A stretch of DNA of 64,000 bases from Porpolomopsis calyptriformis. Lineage: Eukaryota; Basidiomycota; Agaricomycetes; Agaricales; Hygrophoraceae. Below, one piece after another: positions 1 through 13,400 of the stretch. The notes beneath the pieces were generated by a model that saw only the letters and a program-made list of their open reading frames with translations, did no database searches and was not told the DNA's origin. Every line of letters begins with the position of its first letter. Position 1 is the stretch's first letter. The stretch lies in the NCBI GenBank assembly GCA_951640195.1, contig OX621164.1, positions 601,098 to 665,097 on the forward strand, in the 5' to 3' direction. Both the position numbers and the translations under genes were made by a program.

Positions 1-1440
1 GTCTCCTAATGCAGTAATAGCACACTACCTAAAGGCAAGGTTTGAGAAGTTGCGATGAGGCAGACATATCATCTTAGGACCAAAGTTGAAGATCATAGCA
101 CTCCAGATGCTATTTTTGAAGTTCATTCTAAGCTGTGGATAGTGGCCTAGGAGCCCCAATATCATAGTAGAGTAGTACTTGTACAGGTATGGTACCCAAG
201 CTGCAAATAGCCTATTTAAGAACCCTGCTATCCTTTGGATGGCAGAGCATTGTATCAAATCTGTCACAACTGTATGATTGTTATGTGTAAGGCCAAGATT
301 TCCTAGAACCTTTATGAAAATGTTCCAAGATTGTGATTAAAAAAACATAGTAGCAGAGGAAAAGTATACTGTACTTTTTGTCCTCCTCCAAATAAAAAAC
401 TGCAGGCAAGGGATGGAGAGCGGCACCAGCAGTGGGATACATCCTTTGCAGAAAATTTGCAAAGCCCCCAAGCTTCTGAGATTCTTTGGGCAGCCTTGTT
501 GTGTATGATTTCCCATTCAGGAGACTAGGGACGTCCACCTAGAAGAGCTACCACATGCCCCTCAGAATTGAGGATTGGCATCGCACAACTAGCAGTACAT
601 TTTCACTAAATCAGATTAAGAATCTTGTTTGATTAGGTAGAAATCGACCTACATGCCATCCCATTCCTAGATCCTAAACCCAAATTGGGGTGTATTTCTC
701 AACACATTCTCCAGAGAATACTCCTTTATCTCAATCCTCTTGCTCTTCTCTAACTGCAGAGCTGTGAACCCAGGGCCAGTTACAGGAAGGGTCTCCATTG
801 CTACCATGGTTGATATTGGGATGGATAATGCGATATGTTTCAGTCTGATGTTGGTAGGCTTAATACATCCCACTTTTATCATGTGGAGGGATACTTCCTG
901 CTGTCGCTCCCTGCAATGCTTGTGGCTTGATTTCTTTGACCTCTTCACAGTTGAAGTTGTTTGAGGGTGACCTTTGACAGAGGGAATACTCTTCCTTACA
1001 TGCAGGGGGGAAAGGGGCAGGTTCGGTTCCTTATTAGCCAGTATGTTCATACCTGTGATCATTAGTAAGAGGTTGGCTTTCTTTGTTCTTGAGCATGTAT
1101 CTCCTAGATGTCCTGTATAGGAATGCTATGTTTTCATTTAACAGTTACGATATTTCCACCTTACCATTGAGATTGTTGGTTCCTATTATATATGACATAT
1201 CCCCTACTAGAGGAGGCTAATTATAGGGCAAAAATGCCTGCCCTTCAGTTGGGTCATAGTCTGGATGCTGCTTGATGTCAATTGCAGCTTGGAGGCAAGG
1301 GAGGAGGAGGATGTTGGTCTGGATTGGTATACCAGAAGCTTCCAACAATGTGTTACTGCATAGCAAATCCTTTAATATTAGCCATATGGATTTGCTATAA
1401 ATATTTATAAGTTTTGGACTAAGTAAATTTCACATTTTTA
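1..1440. other. CpG-poor, A+T-rich tract without a recognisable gene
   Basis: Only short open frames occur, on both strands and overlapping each other (for example 667-1062 minus and 740-964 plus), with no recognisable motif. Almost no CG dinucleotides are visible, as in the neighbouring fossil retroelements, so this is probably ancient transposon sequence decayed beyond recognition. No protein family is assigned. Confidence 0.5.
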
Positions 1441-3535
1441 GTATAAGTTACTTGATACACTTGAAGTACTTGATAAAGTACTTAATAAAGTTACTTAAAT
1501 ACTTGAAGTACTTGATAAAGTTACTTAAATACTTGAAGTGTTAATAAAGTTACTTATATATACTTGAACTACTTGACAAAGTTACTTATTAATAAATACT
1601 TGAAGTACTTGACAAAGTTACTTAAATACTTGATAAAGTTACTTAAATACTTAAAGTACTTGACAAAGTTACTTAAATACTTAAAGTACTTGACAAAGTT
1701 ACTTAAATACTTACTTGACAAAGTTACTTAAATACTTAAAGTACTTGAAGTTACTTGAAACACTTGTAACTACTTGATTTATGCTTAAAAAATCTAGAGA
1801 ATTCTATATAGATAAAATAATTTTAAGTAGCTTTAAGTAATTTCAAGTAGTTTTAAGCACTTCAAGTAGCTTCAAGTAGCTTCAAGTTAATAAGGTAAAA
1901 GTATAGTAAGTAAAATGTTTTCTCTTAATATCTTGATATTCTTGATTATATCTTAATTTACTTGACATTACGTAAATTAAGTTAACTAAGTGTATCAAGT
2001 AGATTTTAGTAGTGTTAAGTAATATCAAGTACCTCAAGTATTTTTAGGTTTTGCTGATGTGTTGGTATGCTACCATTAGTGAATGGGACTATTGTAAAGG
2101 GAGTAAGGGTGCCATTATAAAGTTGGTGGTTTCGAATCTGACACTTATTAGTCTTGTTGAAATCTGCAAGATGAACCCACACCTGGGTAATGGTTATTTT
2201 AACTAGGGCAAGTATAGCAGTTATTGCTGGATAGAACTAGGCCAGTGTAGTAGCTTTGCATAATCAGCCTTTTATTAGCAAAACCTAAAAATACTTGAGG
2301 TACTTGATATTACTTAACACTACTAAAATCTACTTGATACACTTAGTTAACTTAATTTAAGTAATGTCAAGTAAATTAAGATATAACCAAGAACATCAAG
2401 ATATTAAGAGAAAACATTTTACTTACTATACTTTTACCTTATTAACTTGAAGCTATTGGAATATTCAGAAGCCTATTGTGGGCTATCTTGGTAATTGTAT
2501 AGAACATTGTATTTTCATATACTAGTAGTGTAATTTGCTCTCATAGTCAGCATAGTAGTCAGCTGCAGTAGCACTGCCACAATGTGATGTATATAATGTA
2601 GCTAGCAATGGGGTAAATTCCCCATTGGATTATACAGTTCTATACCTTGACATTCTGTTACCAAGCTTATCATTGAGTTCCTTCTTATAAACTTGATCAC
2701 TTGTCTCAGCCCTCATACTTTTGAGCTCTAGCCTATAATCTAACATTAGAATTGCATCGAATCGATTTCAACAGAAGCTACTTAAAGTACTTGAAGCTAC
2801 TTAAAGCACTTGAAGCCACTTGAAACACTTAATAAAGTTACTTGAAGCATGTAATAAAGTTACTTAAAGTACTTGAAGTACTTAAAGCTACTTGAAGCAC
2901 TTGATGAAGTTACTTAGAGTACTTAAAGTACTTAAAACTACTTAAAACTACTTGAAGTACTAGAAGCTACTTGAAGCTACATAAAGTATTTCATGAAGTA
3001 CTTAATGAAGTTACTTAAATACTTGAAGTACTTAAAGCTACTTGAAGCTACTTAAAGTATTTGATGAAGTACTTGATAAAGTTACTTAAATACTTGAAGT
3101 GTTAATAAAGTTACTTGAATACTTGAAGTACTTGACAAAGTTACTTAAATACTTGAAGTACTTAAAGCTACTTAAGGCTACTTGAAGCTACTTGAAGTAC
3201 TAAAAGCTACTTAAGGCTACTTAAAGCTACTTGAAGTGCTTAAAACTGCTTGAAATTACTTAAAGCTACTTAAAATTATTTTATCTATATAGAATTCTCT
3301 AAGTTTTTCAAGCATAAATGAAGTAGTTTCAAGTGCTTCGAGTAACTTCAAGTACTTCAAGTATTTAAGTAACTTTATTAACACTTCAAGTATTTAAATA
3401 ACTTTATCAATACTTCAAGTATTTAAGTAACTTTGTCAAGTACTTTAAGTATTTAAGTAGCTTTATTAATACTTCAAGTATTTAAGTAACTTTATTAACA
3501 CTTCAAGTATTTTACTTGAAAGAATGTTACTTGAA
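1441..3535. repeat. Nested inverted repeats built of ACTTGAAGT / AAGTACTT units
   Basis: The tract is made of short imperfect units such as ACTTGAAGT, TACTTGATAAAGT and ACTTAAAGT. Long arms are inverted copies of each other: 1887-2057 pairs with 2276-2450, 1791-1866 pairs with 3229-3301, and the repeats of 1441-1790 pair with 3294-3530. The central loop (about 2058-2275) is not built of the unit. There are no coding features. It may be a large palindromic or foldback element, or a satellite that grew by inversion. AAGTACTT is itself a palindrome, so some pairing is unavoidable, but the 170 bp inner arms match at high identity over non-repetitive text. Confidence 0.8.
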
Positions 3536-3609
3536 CTTGTTTGAAATAGCTATTAAGCAAGCTTTAAGCAACTTTAAGTAGCCTCAAGTAAATTCAGGTT
3601 TTCCTAATG

Positions 3610-5188
3610 AAGAAACCTAGTTGAGGAAGAAATGTTCAAGTTCTAGAGACCTTAGCCTTGATTGAAAAGGTCAACTCCAATGAAGACTCTTGTCAAGATT
3701 TTGAGAAGTGTGGTATCATCAACTGGGAGCCTAAGAGGAAAGAAGAGCTGAAGAGAGCTTTGGAGAAACAGGGTTTTTGAACAGTGAGGACTATAGGTTA
3801 TGTATTACAAACTCCTTTTCTACATGTACCACTACCCCTATGTAATCTATTTTACAAATTCTTAGTGCACTTGACTCAAGCAAAGAAGCTTTAACTATAC
3901 CCCTTTGGTTGGAAACCACAGATACTGGTAGATGAATTACTGCTACTACATTGATAGACTCTGGTGCCTCTGGATGTTTTATAAACTAGAACTTCATACA
4001 GAAGCACAATATCCCCTTTTATCAATTGGAAGGACCAATCCCCATGTGGAATGCAGATGGGACTAACAACTAAGGAGGTCCTATTGAATATGCTATAGAC
4101 CTGTAGATAGAGATACCAGATTTTCCTAGGGAATAATCCCATTTGGGAGTCACAAATTTAAGAGATATGATATAGGTTATCCTTAGCTACCTGTGGCTCA
4201 AACATAACAATCCCCTTGTTGACTAGAAGGCTGGAACACTAACTTCACATCAGACTGTAGCCCCAACCAAGACTTCTCAGGCTAGAGTGATAGTATTGTG
4301 AGTAGGCTCTACATTGAATAGTAACTCCTATACCAAGATTATTAGACTAGTCTCACTAGGAGACCATGCAAGACCCACTACTGTAGAGGAAGATATGAAG
4401 AAGTATGTGCTAAAGAAGTACTAGAAACACTAGAAGGTGTTTATAAAGACTACCTTCAATAAACTTCCCCCACAATAACCAGAATTTGACCATGCAATTG
4501 ATCTCAAACCTACCTTTAGACCCAAGATTGGAAAGGTGTACAAGCTCACTAAGTACAAACAGGGAAAGCTGAATGAATTCCTAGAGGAACAACTTGCAAG
4601 TGGATAAATATAATAATCAAATTCCAAACAAGCTGCCTCCTTCTTCTTTACCCCTAAGGTGAAGAAGTTAATGCCTAAGGACAGGATGCTAGACTACATC
4701 CAATCCAAGACTACTGCTATCTGAATGCTCACACAATCCCAGATGCCTACCCCTTACCCCTTATCTCTGAGATCATTTAACAAACCAAGTTGTTAGAAGT
4801 AGAATTGTTCACAGTTATGGATATCTGATGGGGCTTTAATAATATTCATATTAAAGAAGGAGATGAATGGAAAGGAGCCTTCAACACTCAATGAGGGCTA
4901 TTTGAGCCTACTGTTATGTTCTTTGGAATGTGAAACTCACCTGCCTCTTTTCAATGAATGACTAATGTTCTTTTTAAAGAGATTATCAATTCCAAACAGG
5001 TCTATATCTATATTGATAACATCATGATCATGGGAAAGGACCTTGCTAAACTTACCTATTAGACAGAATGAACTCTCAAGATTATAGAGGAGAATCAACT
5101 ATCCTGCAATCCTGTCAAGTGCTAGTTCAAGAAAAAGGAAGTAAAGTATCTGGGGATGATAATCTCTAAAGGCCATATTGCTATTAAC
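3610..5188 (+). pseudogene. Fossil Ty3/gypsy element A (gag end, protease, start of RT)
   Basis: A reading frame with many stops can be followed from a gag C-terminus (NWEPKRKEELKRALEKQGF then TGA at 3778) through a protease (LIDSGASG, about 3945-3975), the N-terminal part of reverse transcriptase and the fingers/palm up to the segment after the YIDN active site (about 5010-5030). It then ends abruptly at the LTR of fossil B. It resembles element 2 more than element 4. CG dinucleotides are nearly absent and many codons read TAA, TAG or TGA where related copies have CGA, CAA or TGG. The heptamer GGGTTTT at 3771-3777 followed by TGA is preserved. It is not functional. Confidence 0.8.
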
Positions 5189-5819
5189 TATCATAGTCTC
5201 AAATTTTCCTTTCTTATCTATGTTTGTTATTATTATTATTTAGTTGGACTTTGCTTATCTTGCTTGGGATTCCCCATGATTGCATTATAGGATTCCCCAT
5301 TGCTATGTATCTTTCATTTAACCTAAGTAGGATACTTTTCATTTCTGACTCCATATGTTTCATCTCTTCACATGCTCTGAGTTTTTATCATGCTTATCTC
5401 TTACTCGTCATATATATTCCTCATATAACACTGACTCATCTGCAGTAGCTTAGTAAGTATATAAACTCATAGTTAGTTATACTCTGTAACAGATATCACT
5501 GTTATTGTGTGTACATTAGGGATGTAGTCCTTATGTATTGGTGTTTGTACTAGAGAGCAGTATATAGGCAGTATTTACCCTTATTTAGGTAGTTCTTTTT
5601 ATATCTTGCCACTGCTTGTACTAGGTTTACACATATCCAATAGATATTGGTTGTATCCAGCTGGTTGTGAGCACTGCAAGATCAAGAACTCTTACATACT
5701 CAGACCTTAAGTCTGATTCCTCATTAACTACCCACAATAACTAGAACCTGAGACTCTTATCATCATTTAGAACAGAGCGCCTGAAGTAAAACCATCTCAA
5801 TATCAACTAGTTTATAACA
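5189..5819 (+). repeat. Fossil LTR of the element-4 family, with an internal insertion
   Basis: The sequence aligns with the 412 bp LTR at 58378-58789. It starts TATCATAGT where the intact copy has TGTCACGGA and ends TTTATAACA, as in the intact copy. Extra sequence of about 200 bp (roughly 5485-5695) makes it longer. The self-complementary motif AAGTCTGATTC (5709-5719) is intact, and its partner GAATCAGACTT lies at 5821-5831, just after the LTR. This LTR interrupts fossil A, so it arrived later. Confidence 0.8.
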
Positions 5820-8800
5820 AGAATCAGACTTCCTTCCTGCTCTCTCTTACCCACTTGATCCATCCCTTATCTTCACACTGGACAATGAAGAGGATTTCTA
5901 TAATACCTCTGAGCTTAACCCTCTTTCTCAATTGCTTTACTCACAAACCTGAATCTTCCCAGACCCAAACAAGGAAGCTAGTTAAGCTCCTCCTTTACCA
6001 AGTACTTTACAAGCTTTAGGAAGAACTTGAAGCAAAACAGCTAGGTTACTTACTACCTAGTCACAACATCCTATCACTCCCCCTTCAATCACATATCAAC
6101 CCTTCCCATTCTAACAACCAACTTAACCTTCATCACCACTAATACCTTCTTCACCTTCACTACCACCAATAGGTTCTTGAGTACCTGGCACTCCTACTCC
6201 CAACCTTGGAGATCTTTTAATAGCTTTAAATGACTTGCAAAGAGACTTCCATGTTCTTCAGGCTATGAACACACAACAAGCTAGAGAAATCTAAAACCTT
6301 CAGCAACAACTTGCCACTCAAGCTTAACCACAGCCCCCACTACAAGCTTCCCCTGCTCCTGCCTCTCCCACCATCAAGATAAAGATGGCCAAACCTGATG
6401 AATTCACAGGTCAAGCAAAGGATGTTGACAAATTTATGAATAGCTGTTAAGTGTATTTTATAGGGAAACCCTACTGTGATGAATACAAGATTCCCTTCAC
6501 CCTTTCATTCATGAAGGGTAACCTAGCCCAAACATGGGCCACCAAAAAGACAGAAACTATGTTAGCTGCTGGATGGACCGGCCCAATAGCCACCTGGGCT
6601 ACATTCATTGCTCAATTCCAAATTGCATTTGAAGAAGTCAACAGGCAGAGTCATACCCACAATGACATCAAGAGTTTCCAACAGGGAAGAGAGAAGATTG
6701 AAGAATACAACTTATGCTTTGGTACTTTACAGGTTGATACTGGTTTCAATGACACCACCCTCATCAATCTATACTAAGCTGGACTCAACAGCAAGTACAT
6801 TGAATATGCTTACCAACTCCCTACTATCCCTACCACCCTTTAAGAATGGAAGGATGCAATAACACAATACCAATATCAAAAAGATATCTTAGCCTCACAG
6901 AAATAGTTCTCCACATCCTGACAACAATACTGGAATCCCTTTCCTACCCAAGGATTAACCATGGCTGCAATAGTGACCTGTCAAATGTTAGCAGCCCCCA
7001 CCATCAAAAGAGAAGAGTCTTCCTTTTCTACCCTTATAATCCTATATAGGAATTGTTACACCTACAGCCAACCTAGGCATTTTGCAAATGCATGCCCCAA
7101 TCGAGTCACCAGTGATGAGAAGAATCTACCCAATACCTCTTCCTCATATTAAGGAGGATATTATTGAGGCAGAGGAGATTACTGAGGATGAGTATGAGGC
7201 CAAAACATATATGTCATTACCACTGAGCCCTGTGTGGATAATATCAACTCACCTGTTACACTGGGAACAAGTGAGACTCCAATGAATATGGCAAAATGTG
7301 GTATACAAAATTAGTCAGATAATTAAAAGAAGAGGCTAGCGACAGACTTGAAGTCCCAGGGTTTTTGAAAGGTTTGAATGATTCATCTGATATTATGGAC
7401 TATACTACTCAATGTACTATTACCCTATGCAATCTATTTCAAATTCTTGGTACTATCAAAAAGGGTAATTTATAGATATTTGGATCAAAGCTTTAGATAC
7501 TGGCTAATGTGTCCCTGCTATGTGTCTTATTGATAGCAGAGCTTTATAGATGAGACTTTTGCAACTTATCACAAATTTACTTTTTAGGATTTGGAAACCC
7601 CAATCCCTGTATAGAATACCAATAGATCAGAGAACCAAGGTATAATCATTTTTGACACAGATATCTAGATAGAAGCTCCTAGTGGACACACTGAAAGGAT
7701 CCAATTGAAAGTGACTGACCTTAGATCCAAGATTGATATTATCCTTGGCTACCTATAGCTTAGAGCTTAGAACCCTAGTATCAATTGGGAGAAGTCAACA
7801 CTAGCTCTTGGAGGCAAAGAGGCTTCTAATTGGTATTGTAGCAGTGAAGTAGAGCCCTCTGTGGTAGATTTGGTCTCACAGCTAGTGATTACAAGTATTT
7901 CAAAATCAGACAAAGCTCAAGCTAGTATAGTGGAGGAAGATATGCAAATGTTTGTACCAGAAGTCTATTGGAAAGACTATGCTAGTATCTTTTCCAAGAA
8001 GTCTTTCAACTATCTTCCACTACATTCTGAGTTTGACCATGTTATAGACCTGAATGATAACTTCATTCCTCAAAAGGTGTAGTTTATCTGATGTCCCCTT
8101 GAGAGAAAGATTTCCTGATCAAGTTTTTGGAAGAAAATGAGGCCACTAGGAGAATCTATAGAGGATCATCACCTCAATCTGCTCCATTCTTTTTAGGAAA
8201 GAAAGCTGAAGAAACTAACACAAAAGAACAAGATACTAGATTCCAACTAATAGAAGACTATTGTTACTTAAATCACTTTACAGTTCCCAACCACTACCCT
8301 TTACCACTCTTACATCAGATTATCCAATAACTAAAACTATAAACTACCTCATTGTTTACTGTTGTCAACATACAATAGGGATTCAACAACATAAGGATTA
8401 AATAGGATAATGAGTAGAAAGCTGCTTTTAATACAGTTGAAGGTCTTTATATTCCAAGAGTGATATTCTTTAGTCTGCAGAATTCCCCAGCTACATTCCA
8501 ATGAATAATTAATATGAAATTTACTAAAGTGCTAAAATTAGGTTGTGTTTTTATCTATATCGATGATATTCTCATCTGCAGAGACAATCTAGAAGAACTA
8601 CATTACTAGACATTCAAAACCCTTAATATTATAAAGAAGTGCAAACTCTCCTACAAACCTGTTAAATGCCAATTTGAGAAGGAAGAGGTGACCTATCTGG
8701 GAATGATCTTGTCGAAAGGTCATATTGGAACTAATCCCAAGAAGGTGAAAGCTATAGCTGAATAGCCTATTTCTCAAACAGTCAAACAACTTCAATCCTT

Positions 8801-9330
8801 CCTTGGAAGCACTAACTTTTGGGGAAAATATATCAAGGACTTTTCAAAGATCACCCAACCACTTAACCAATTGCTCTGCAAAGATACAATATAGGAATGG
8901 ATGCCTGAATAATAACACACCCTTGATCAACTAAAGTACTCCCTCATAAATGCCCCTGTCCTTGAAGTCCCAGATTAAGATTTACCATACTGCTTAGAAA
9001 CTGATGCCTCTGGATTCACTCTAGGAGGTATACTCTCACAGCTACACAGAGACAACTAGAAACCTGTAGGCTTTCACTCAAGATTATTGACCCCTGCTGA
9101 AAAGAAATATCCAACTTATAATGCTGAGCTTTTAGCTATAATGGACTATCTCAAAACATAGCAACATCTTTTAGAAGGTTCCAAATATAACCTTCTGATC
9201 TATACCAATAGTCTTACCCTTAAGTACTTTAGTATCGCTCATGTATTAGTTGGATGACACACTCACTGGTCTGAAATTCTATCAAGATTTAGATACCAAA
9301 TCAAGAAGTGTGGTTAGAGAAGGTGATATC
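5820..9330 (+). pseudogene. Fossil Ty3/gypsy element B, gag-pol (element-4 family)
   Basis: It is collinear with 58790-62330 of element 4 (gag with zinc knuckle, protease, RT, RNase H) but riddled with stops. Comparing the two, nearly every CG of the intact copy is TG or CA here, and further CAA to TAA and TGG to TAG changes follow. Roughly ten CG dinucleotides remain in about 3.5 kb. The capsid region (6360-6860), the zinc-knuckle region (about 7020-7110), the frameshift heptamer GGGTTTT (7359-7365) and the YIDD box (about 8550-8565) are recognisable. Homology stops in RNase H at about 9310, so integrase is missing. Confidence 0.9.
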
Positions 9331-9953
9331 TACTAGAGAGTCTAGGAAAAGTATACATAATAGATAGTCTTTGATCTAACAACTATCTGCTCATCTCCCC
9401 CTTCATCACACTCCCCTCCCATCACCCTTCTGCCCACCCCTGCCATCCCCTTACACCTCCACTTGACACCACACCTCTCCCTTCTAGGAAGCTTCTTAAA
9501 ATTTGGGATGAATTTCCTTTTTGTGGAGGTGAATTTTAGAGATATATTTTTTCTTTTCCTTTGTTCATCTATTCTTGTTTACATCAGACAGTTTATATCA
9601 ATAACTGCTTAGCCACCCAAGCTCTGCTTAGTAATAGGAGGTGACTAAGCCATATCTATATTTAGCCTACTATCACTTTCCTTAACATTCCATGTGACTC
9701 ATCCATAGTTACTATGACTCATTTGTATTCAGACTCATACATAGTCACTATAACTCATCTGTAGCTAAGACTCATATGTAGTCACTATGACTCACACATA
9801 GTTAGTATATAAAGCTAGCAGTAGATAGACTTGGGATAAGTCTGTTTCTTTCATTAACACCCCAATTAGTAGTCTGCCAACTCTTTAAAACCCTATGCTT
9901 AGAGCCTGAAGTAAAACCCTTTGATCAATTCAAGACTGCCATTTAACAATAAT
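9331..9953 (+). repeat. Fossil 3' end and LTR of another retroelement
   Basis: A decayed hairpin motif (AAATTTGGGATGAATTT, 9499-9515) matches the motif found next to the 3' LTR of elements 2 and 3. It is followed by an LTR-like tract with repeated ACTCAT/AGTCACTATGACTC words, a TATA box (TATATAAA near 9808) and a terminal ...TTTAACA. It is CpG-depleted. Element 1 inserted at its right end: the target sequence ATAAT is at 9949-9953 and again at 17267-17271. Confidence 0.6.
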
Positions 9954-10383
9954 TGTTAAGGCGCAGTGATCTTTCGGTCGGCTTTAGAGGGCAACGGATA
10001 GAACAGAGATCCTAGTCGAATGACAAGGAGGGGGTGTCTATGTTGAGATCGAAACTGGGGATACAAACTCTAGCGACGCTATTTATCTATGTTCTGAGTT
10101 TGAATCCTACGGCTCAACAACGATCCATGGAACGGCTGATTCAGCTGCTGCGGAGGGCTGCGCAACTGCGGATGGCTGCGCAACTGCGGATGGCGTCATT
10201 GCCGACCAATGGCGGAAGTCGCTCGTGCGTGACAGTGACAGGTGTGACAGTCACAGTGACAGTCACGGTCACAAGTGACCAGAGAGAGACGAGAGATAAG
10301 GAAGGTGATGAAGGAATGAGATAAGATTAGATAAACTGCGATAAGATAAGATAAGAATGAAAAAGAATGAACGTATCGTAACA
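9954..10383 (-). repeat. Element 1 3' LTR
   Basis: 430 bp, identical by eye to 16837-17266. It contains an array of GATAAG words (10320-10360), alternating GTGACA/GTCAC palindromes (about 10227-10278) and a tandem 18 bp duplication CTGCGCAACTGCGGATGG (about 10156-10194). Confidence 0.95.
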
Positions 10384-10416
10384 TCACTCTCCCTTCAGAA
10401 TCGCGTCCGCGCGAAT

Positions 10417-13400
10417 TCAACGTAGGCGTTGGAGATGTCTTGAGCAGTCTCGTAATAGCCAGCGAGGCGCGTAACAAGGAACAGTGGGGAGGTAATGGCC
10501 GTATCGTCGTTGGATATCCACGGCCGAAAGAGGGAGCGTAAGCTGGTACAGACGGAGCACTTGGCCACGGCTGTCCAGTCGTGCAACGAGAGTGACCGCG
10601 TTGACTGGGCCTTTCTCGTAGATCCAGACTCGTCGTACATGTGTGGGGAGGTGGGGGAAGAGAATAGAGATGTCGAAATCGGAATCCAGGGCACGATCGA
10701 CTTCGATGGGCGTGAGCGGGACGATGACATCGATGTTGTCAGATATCGTTGGCGGTTTGTAGCCTTCACCGTACGAATCCGTGATCGGGTCGTAAAGGCG
10801 ATCGTCGATGCCAAAGAAATCGTCCATGCGAATGACGCGGATCTGAAGCTTCGGAGCCGGTCGTTTCGGGTTCAGAGCGTGGAACTCGTCGACTAGCTCT
10901 TGGGCATGCGCGACATCGGATGTGGATTGCCAGGTGTTCTCTTCGTTGGTGTAGCCTTCCCAATGTACCAGATATTGGAGTCGCTTCCGGTGGATTCGGG
11001 AATCCAGAATTTTCTCGACGACGTATTCGGTTTCGTCGTTCACTTGGAGGGGAGGAGGGGGAGGAGGAGCCTTTTGATTGGGAAAGGAAGGAGGACGGTA
11101 TGGGGACAGATAGGATTCGTTGAAGACCGGGTGTAAGCCCGTCCATTCATGAGGGAGTTCGAGTCGGTAGGCGGAACGACCAACTTTCTCGATGACCTTG
11201 AAGGGTCCGAAGCGTTTGTTGTCGAGCTTCTTCATCGCACGATTGGTCTTGATGTTCGTGGCGGCGAGCCAGACCTTGTCTCCGGAGGCGTACTCCTGGA
11301 TGGGTCGGGATCGCTTATCGTGACTAGCCTTCATTTGTTCGTTGGCCTGCCTGAGAGCGGACTCGGTTTCCTGACGGACTCGTTTCATTCGTTCTGCGAA
11401 TTGGGTGGCGGACTCGTTTCGGACTTCTCTTCGGGTATCGTTTCCAGACCAAGGGTGTTGACCGTAATTGACGTAGAAGGGAGTTTGGGCGGTGGCAGCG
11501 TGGACAGAGTTATTGTACGAAAACTCAGCTAATGCCAACCATTCCTTCCAATTGTCCTGACGATGATTGACGAAGACTCGCAGGTATTGCTCGAGAGTCT
11601 GGTTCATTCGTTCGGACTGGCCATCAGTTTGAGGGTGGTAGGCGGTGGAAACGTTTTGCGTTGTGCCTAGGAGGCGGAAGAGATCAGTCATGTACTTGGA
11701 TACGAATCGTGGGTCGCGATCGTGAATGATTCGTCGTGGGACTCCGTGATCTCGGATGATGCGATCTCGAATGATCTTCGCGAAGCCTTCTGAATTGAGT
11801 TCGATGTGGGTAGCCTCGAACTTGACAGCTTTCAAAAAGGTATCGACGATGGTCAGGACGGCATTGTAGCCCTGACACTCGGGGATCGGTCCTACGAGGT
11901 CAACAGTGATCGTGTCCCAAGGGCGAGTCGGGGGATCGAATGGGTGAAGCGGGGTCTTCGCGGGTAGACGAGATGCCTTGGTGCGTTGGCAAGTCTCACA
12001 ACCGGAGATGTACTGTTTTACGTCTCGACGGATGGTGGGCCACCAGTAGTCACGACAGAGGGCTTCAGTGGTCTTGAGGGGGCCGTAATGTCCTGACAAT
12101 GGATTGTCGTGATACCGAGAGATAATCTCGCCGCGGAGGGGTTTGTCGACAGAGACGTAAATCCTATCTTTGAAGGTAAGGGTACCGTCGTCTTGAGTCT
12201 TCCAATCGTTTTCTTGTTTTTTCTGAAGGAGTGTAACGGAATCTTCTTGGTTCCGGTAGGAGTTCTTGATGCGTAAGCGAAGGTGGTTGGGTTCGACATC
12301 GAGTTGAACCGGTCGGAGGTCTACGATAGGGTGAGAATCGAGAGAAAAAAGAGAGTCGGGTAAAAGAATCGTGTCGTCGTTATCGTCTACTCCCCTTTCA
12401 AATCCTGGTCGTCTCGACAGGATGTCAGCCTTCGAATTGGCCTTACCAGCGACGTGATGAAGGGTGAAATGGAAATCCTGCAACTCCGTAAGCCAGCGTG
12501 CTTGACGTCTGTTGAGCTTCTGCGGCTTCTTGAAGTACTGGAGGTTGGCGTGGTCTGTCCAAACCTCAAAGACTTGTCTTGCGGACAACAGATGCTTGCG
12601 GAATTCTTGAAGAGCGGCCATTATTGCGAGGAGTTCGCGATCGTAAACTTGATAATTTCGTTCCGCGGGACTGAATGATTTCGAGAGGAATCCGATGGGC
12701 TTCCAGATGTTTTCTTGTTTTTGTGAGAGTATAGCGCCCAGAGCGTATTCGGAAGCATCAGTCTCGATGCGGAGTAGGTCGTAATCATTAGCGATAGAAA
12801 GGACAGGAGCGGTGGTAATGATAGTTTTGAGGATGTTGAAGGCATCCTGGCATTGATCAGTCCATTCAAAAAGAGTGTTACCAGTTAAGACATTAAGGGG
12901 GTGGGCAATACCGGCGAAATGGTGGATGAAGCGACGGTAGAAATTGCAAAATCCGAGGAAAGACTGAACGTCGCGCTTGCAGGTCGGAATCGGCCAATCG
13001 GTGATACCTTGAACCTTGATCGGGTCCATTCGGACTTGGCCTTCCGAGACAACGACTCCGAGGTATTCCACTTGCTTTTGGTCGAACTCGCATTTATCGG
13101 GCTTGAGATAAAGCTTGTGTTCGCGAAGTAGGGACATAACTTCGTGGACGTGCCGATGATGCGTTTCGAGATCCTTGTCAAAGATCAATATATCGTCGAT
13201 ATAGATCAGTACGTGACCTTGGTGGATCTGGACGTGGAAAATGTCGTTCATCATTGTCTGGAAAGTGGCAGGCGAGTTCGTGAGTCCAAAGAACATGACC
13301 AGAGGTTCGAACAAGCCACGGTTGGTCCTGAATGCGGCTTTGTGTTCGTCGCCTTCCTTGATGCGAACGTTGTTGTATCCCCAACGAATGTCCAATTTGG

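Noticed and set aside
740..964. Overlapping opposite-strand frames at 667-1062 and 740-964 as genes
   Set aside because: Both are in CpG-poor decayed sequence and neither has recognisable motifs or splice context.
1441..3535. CRISPR-like array
   Set aside because: Units vary in length, have no regular spacers and occur in inverted orientation; the organism is a eukaryote.
10034..10324. 96-codon plus-strand frame, repeated identically at 16917-17207
   Set aside because: It lies entirely in the LTR, is repeated only because the LTRs are identical, and encodes low-complexity VTVTVTVT runs.
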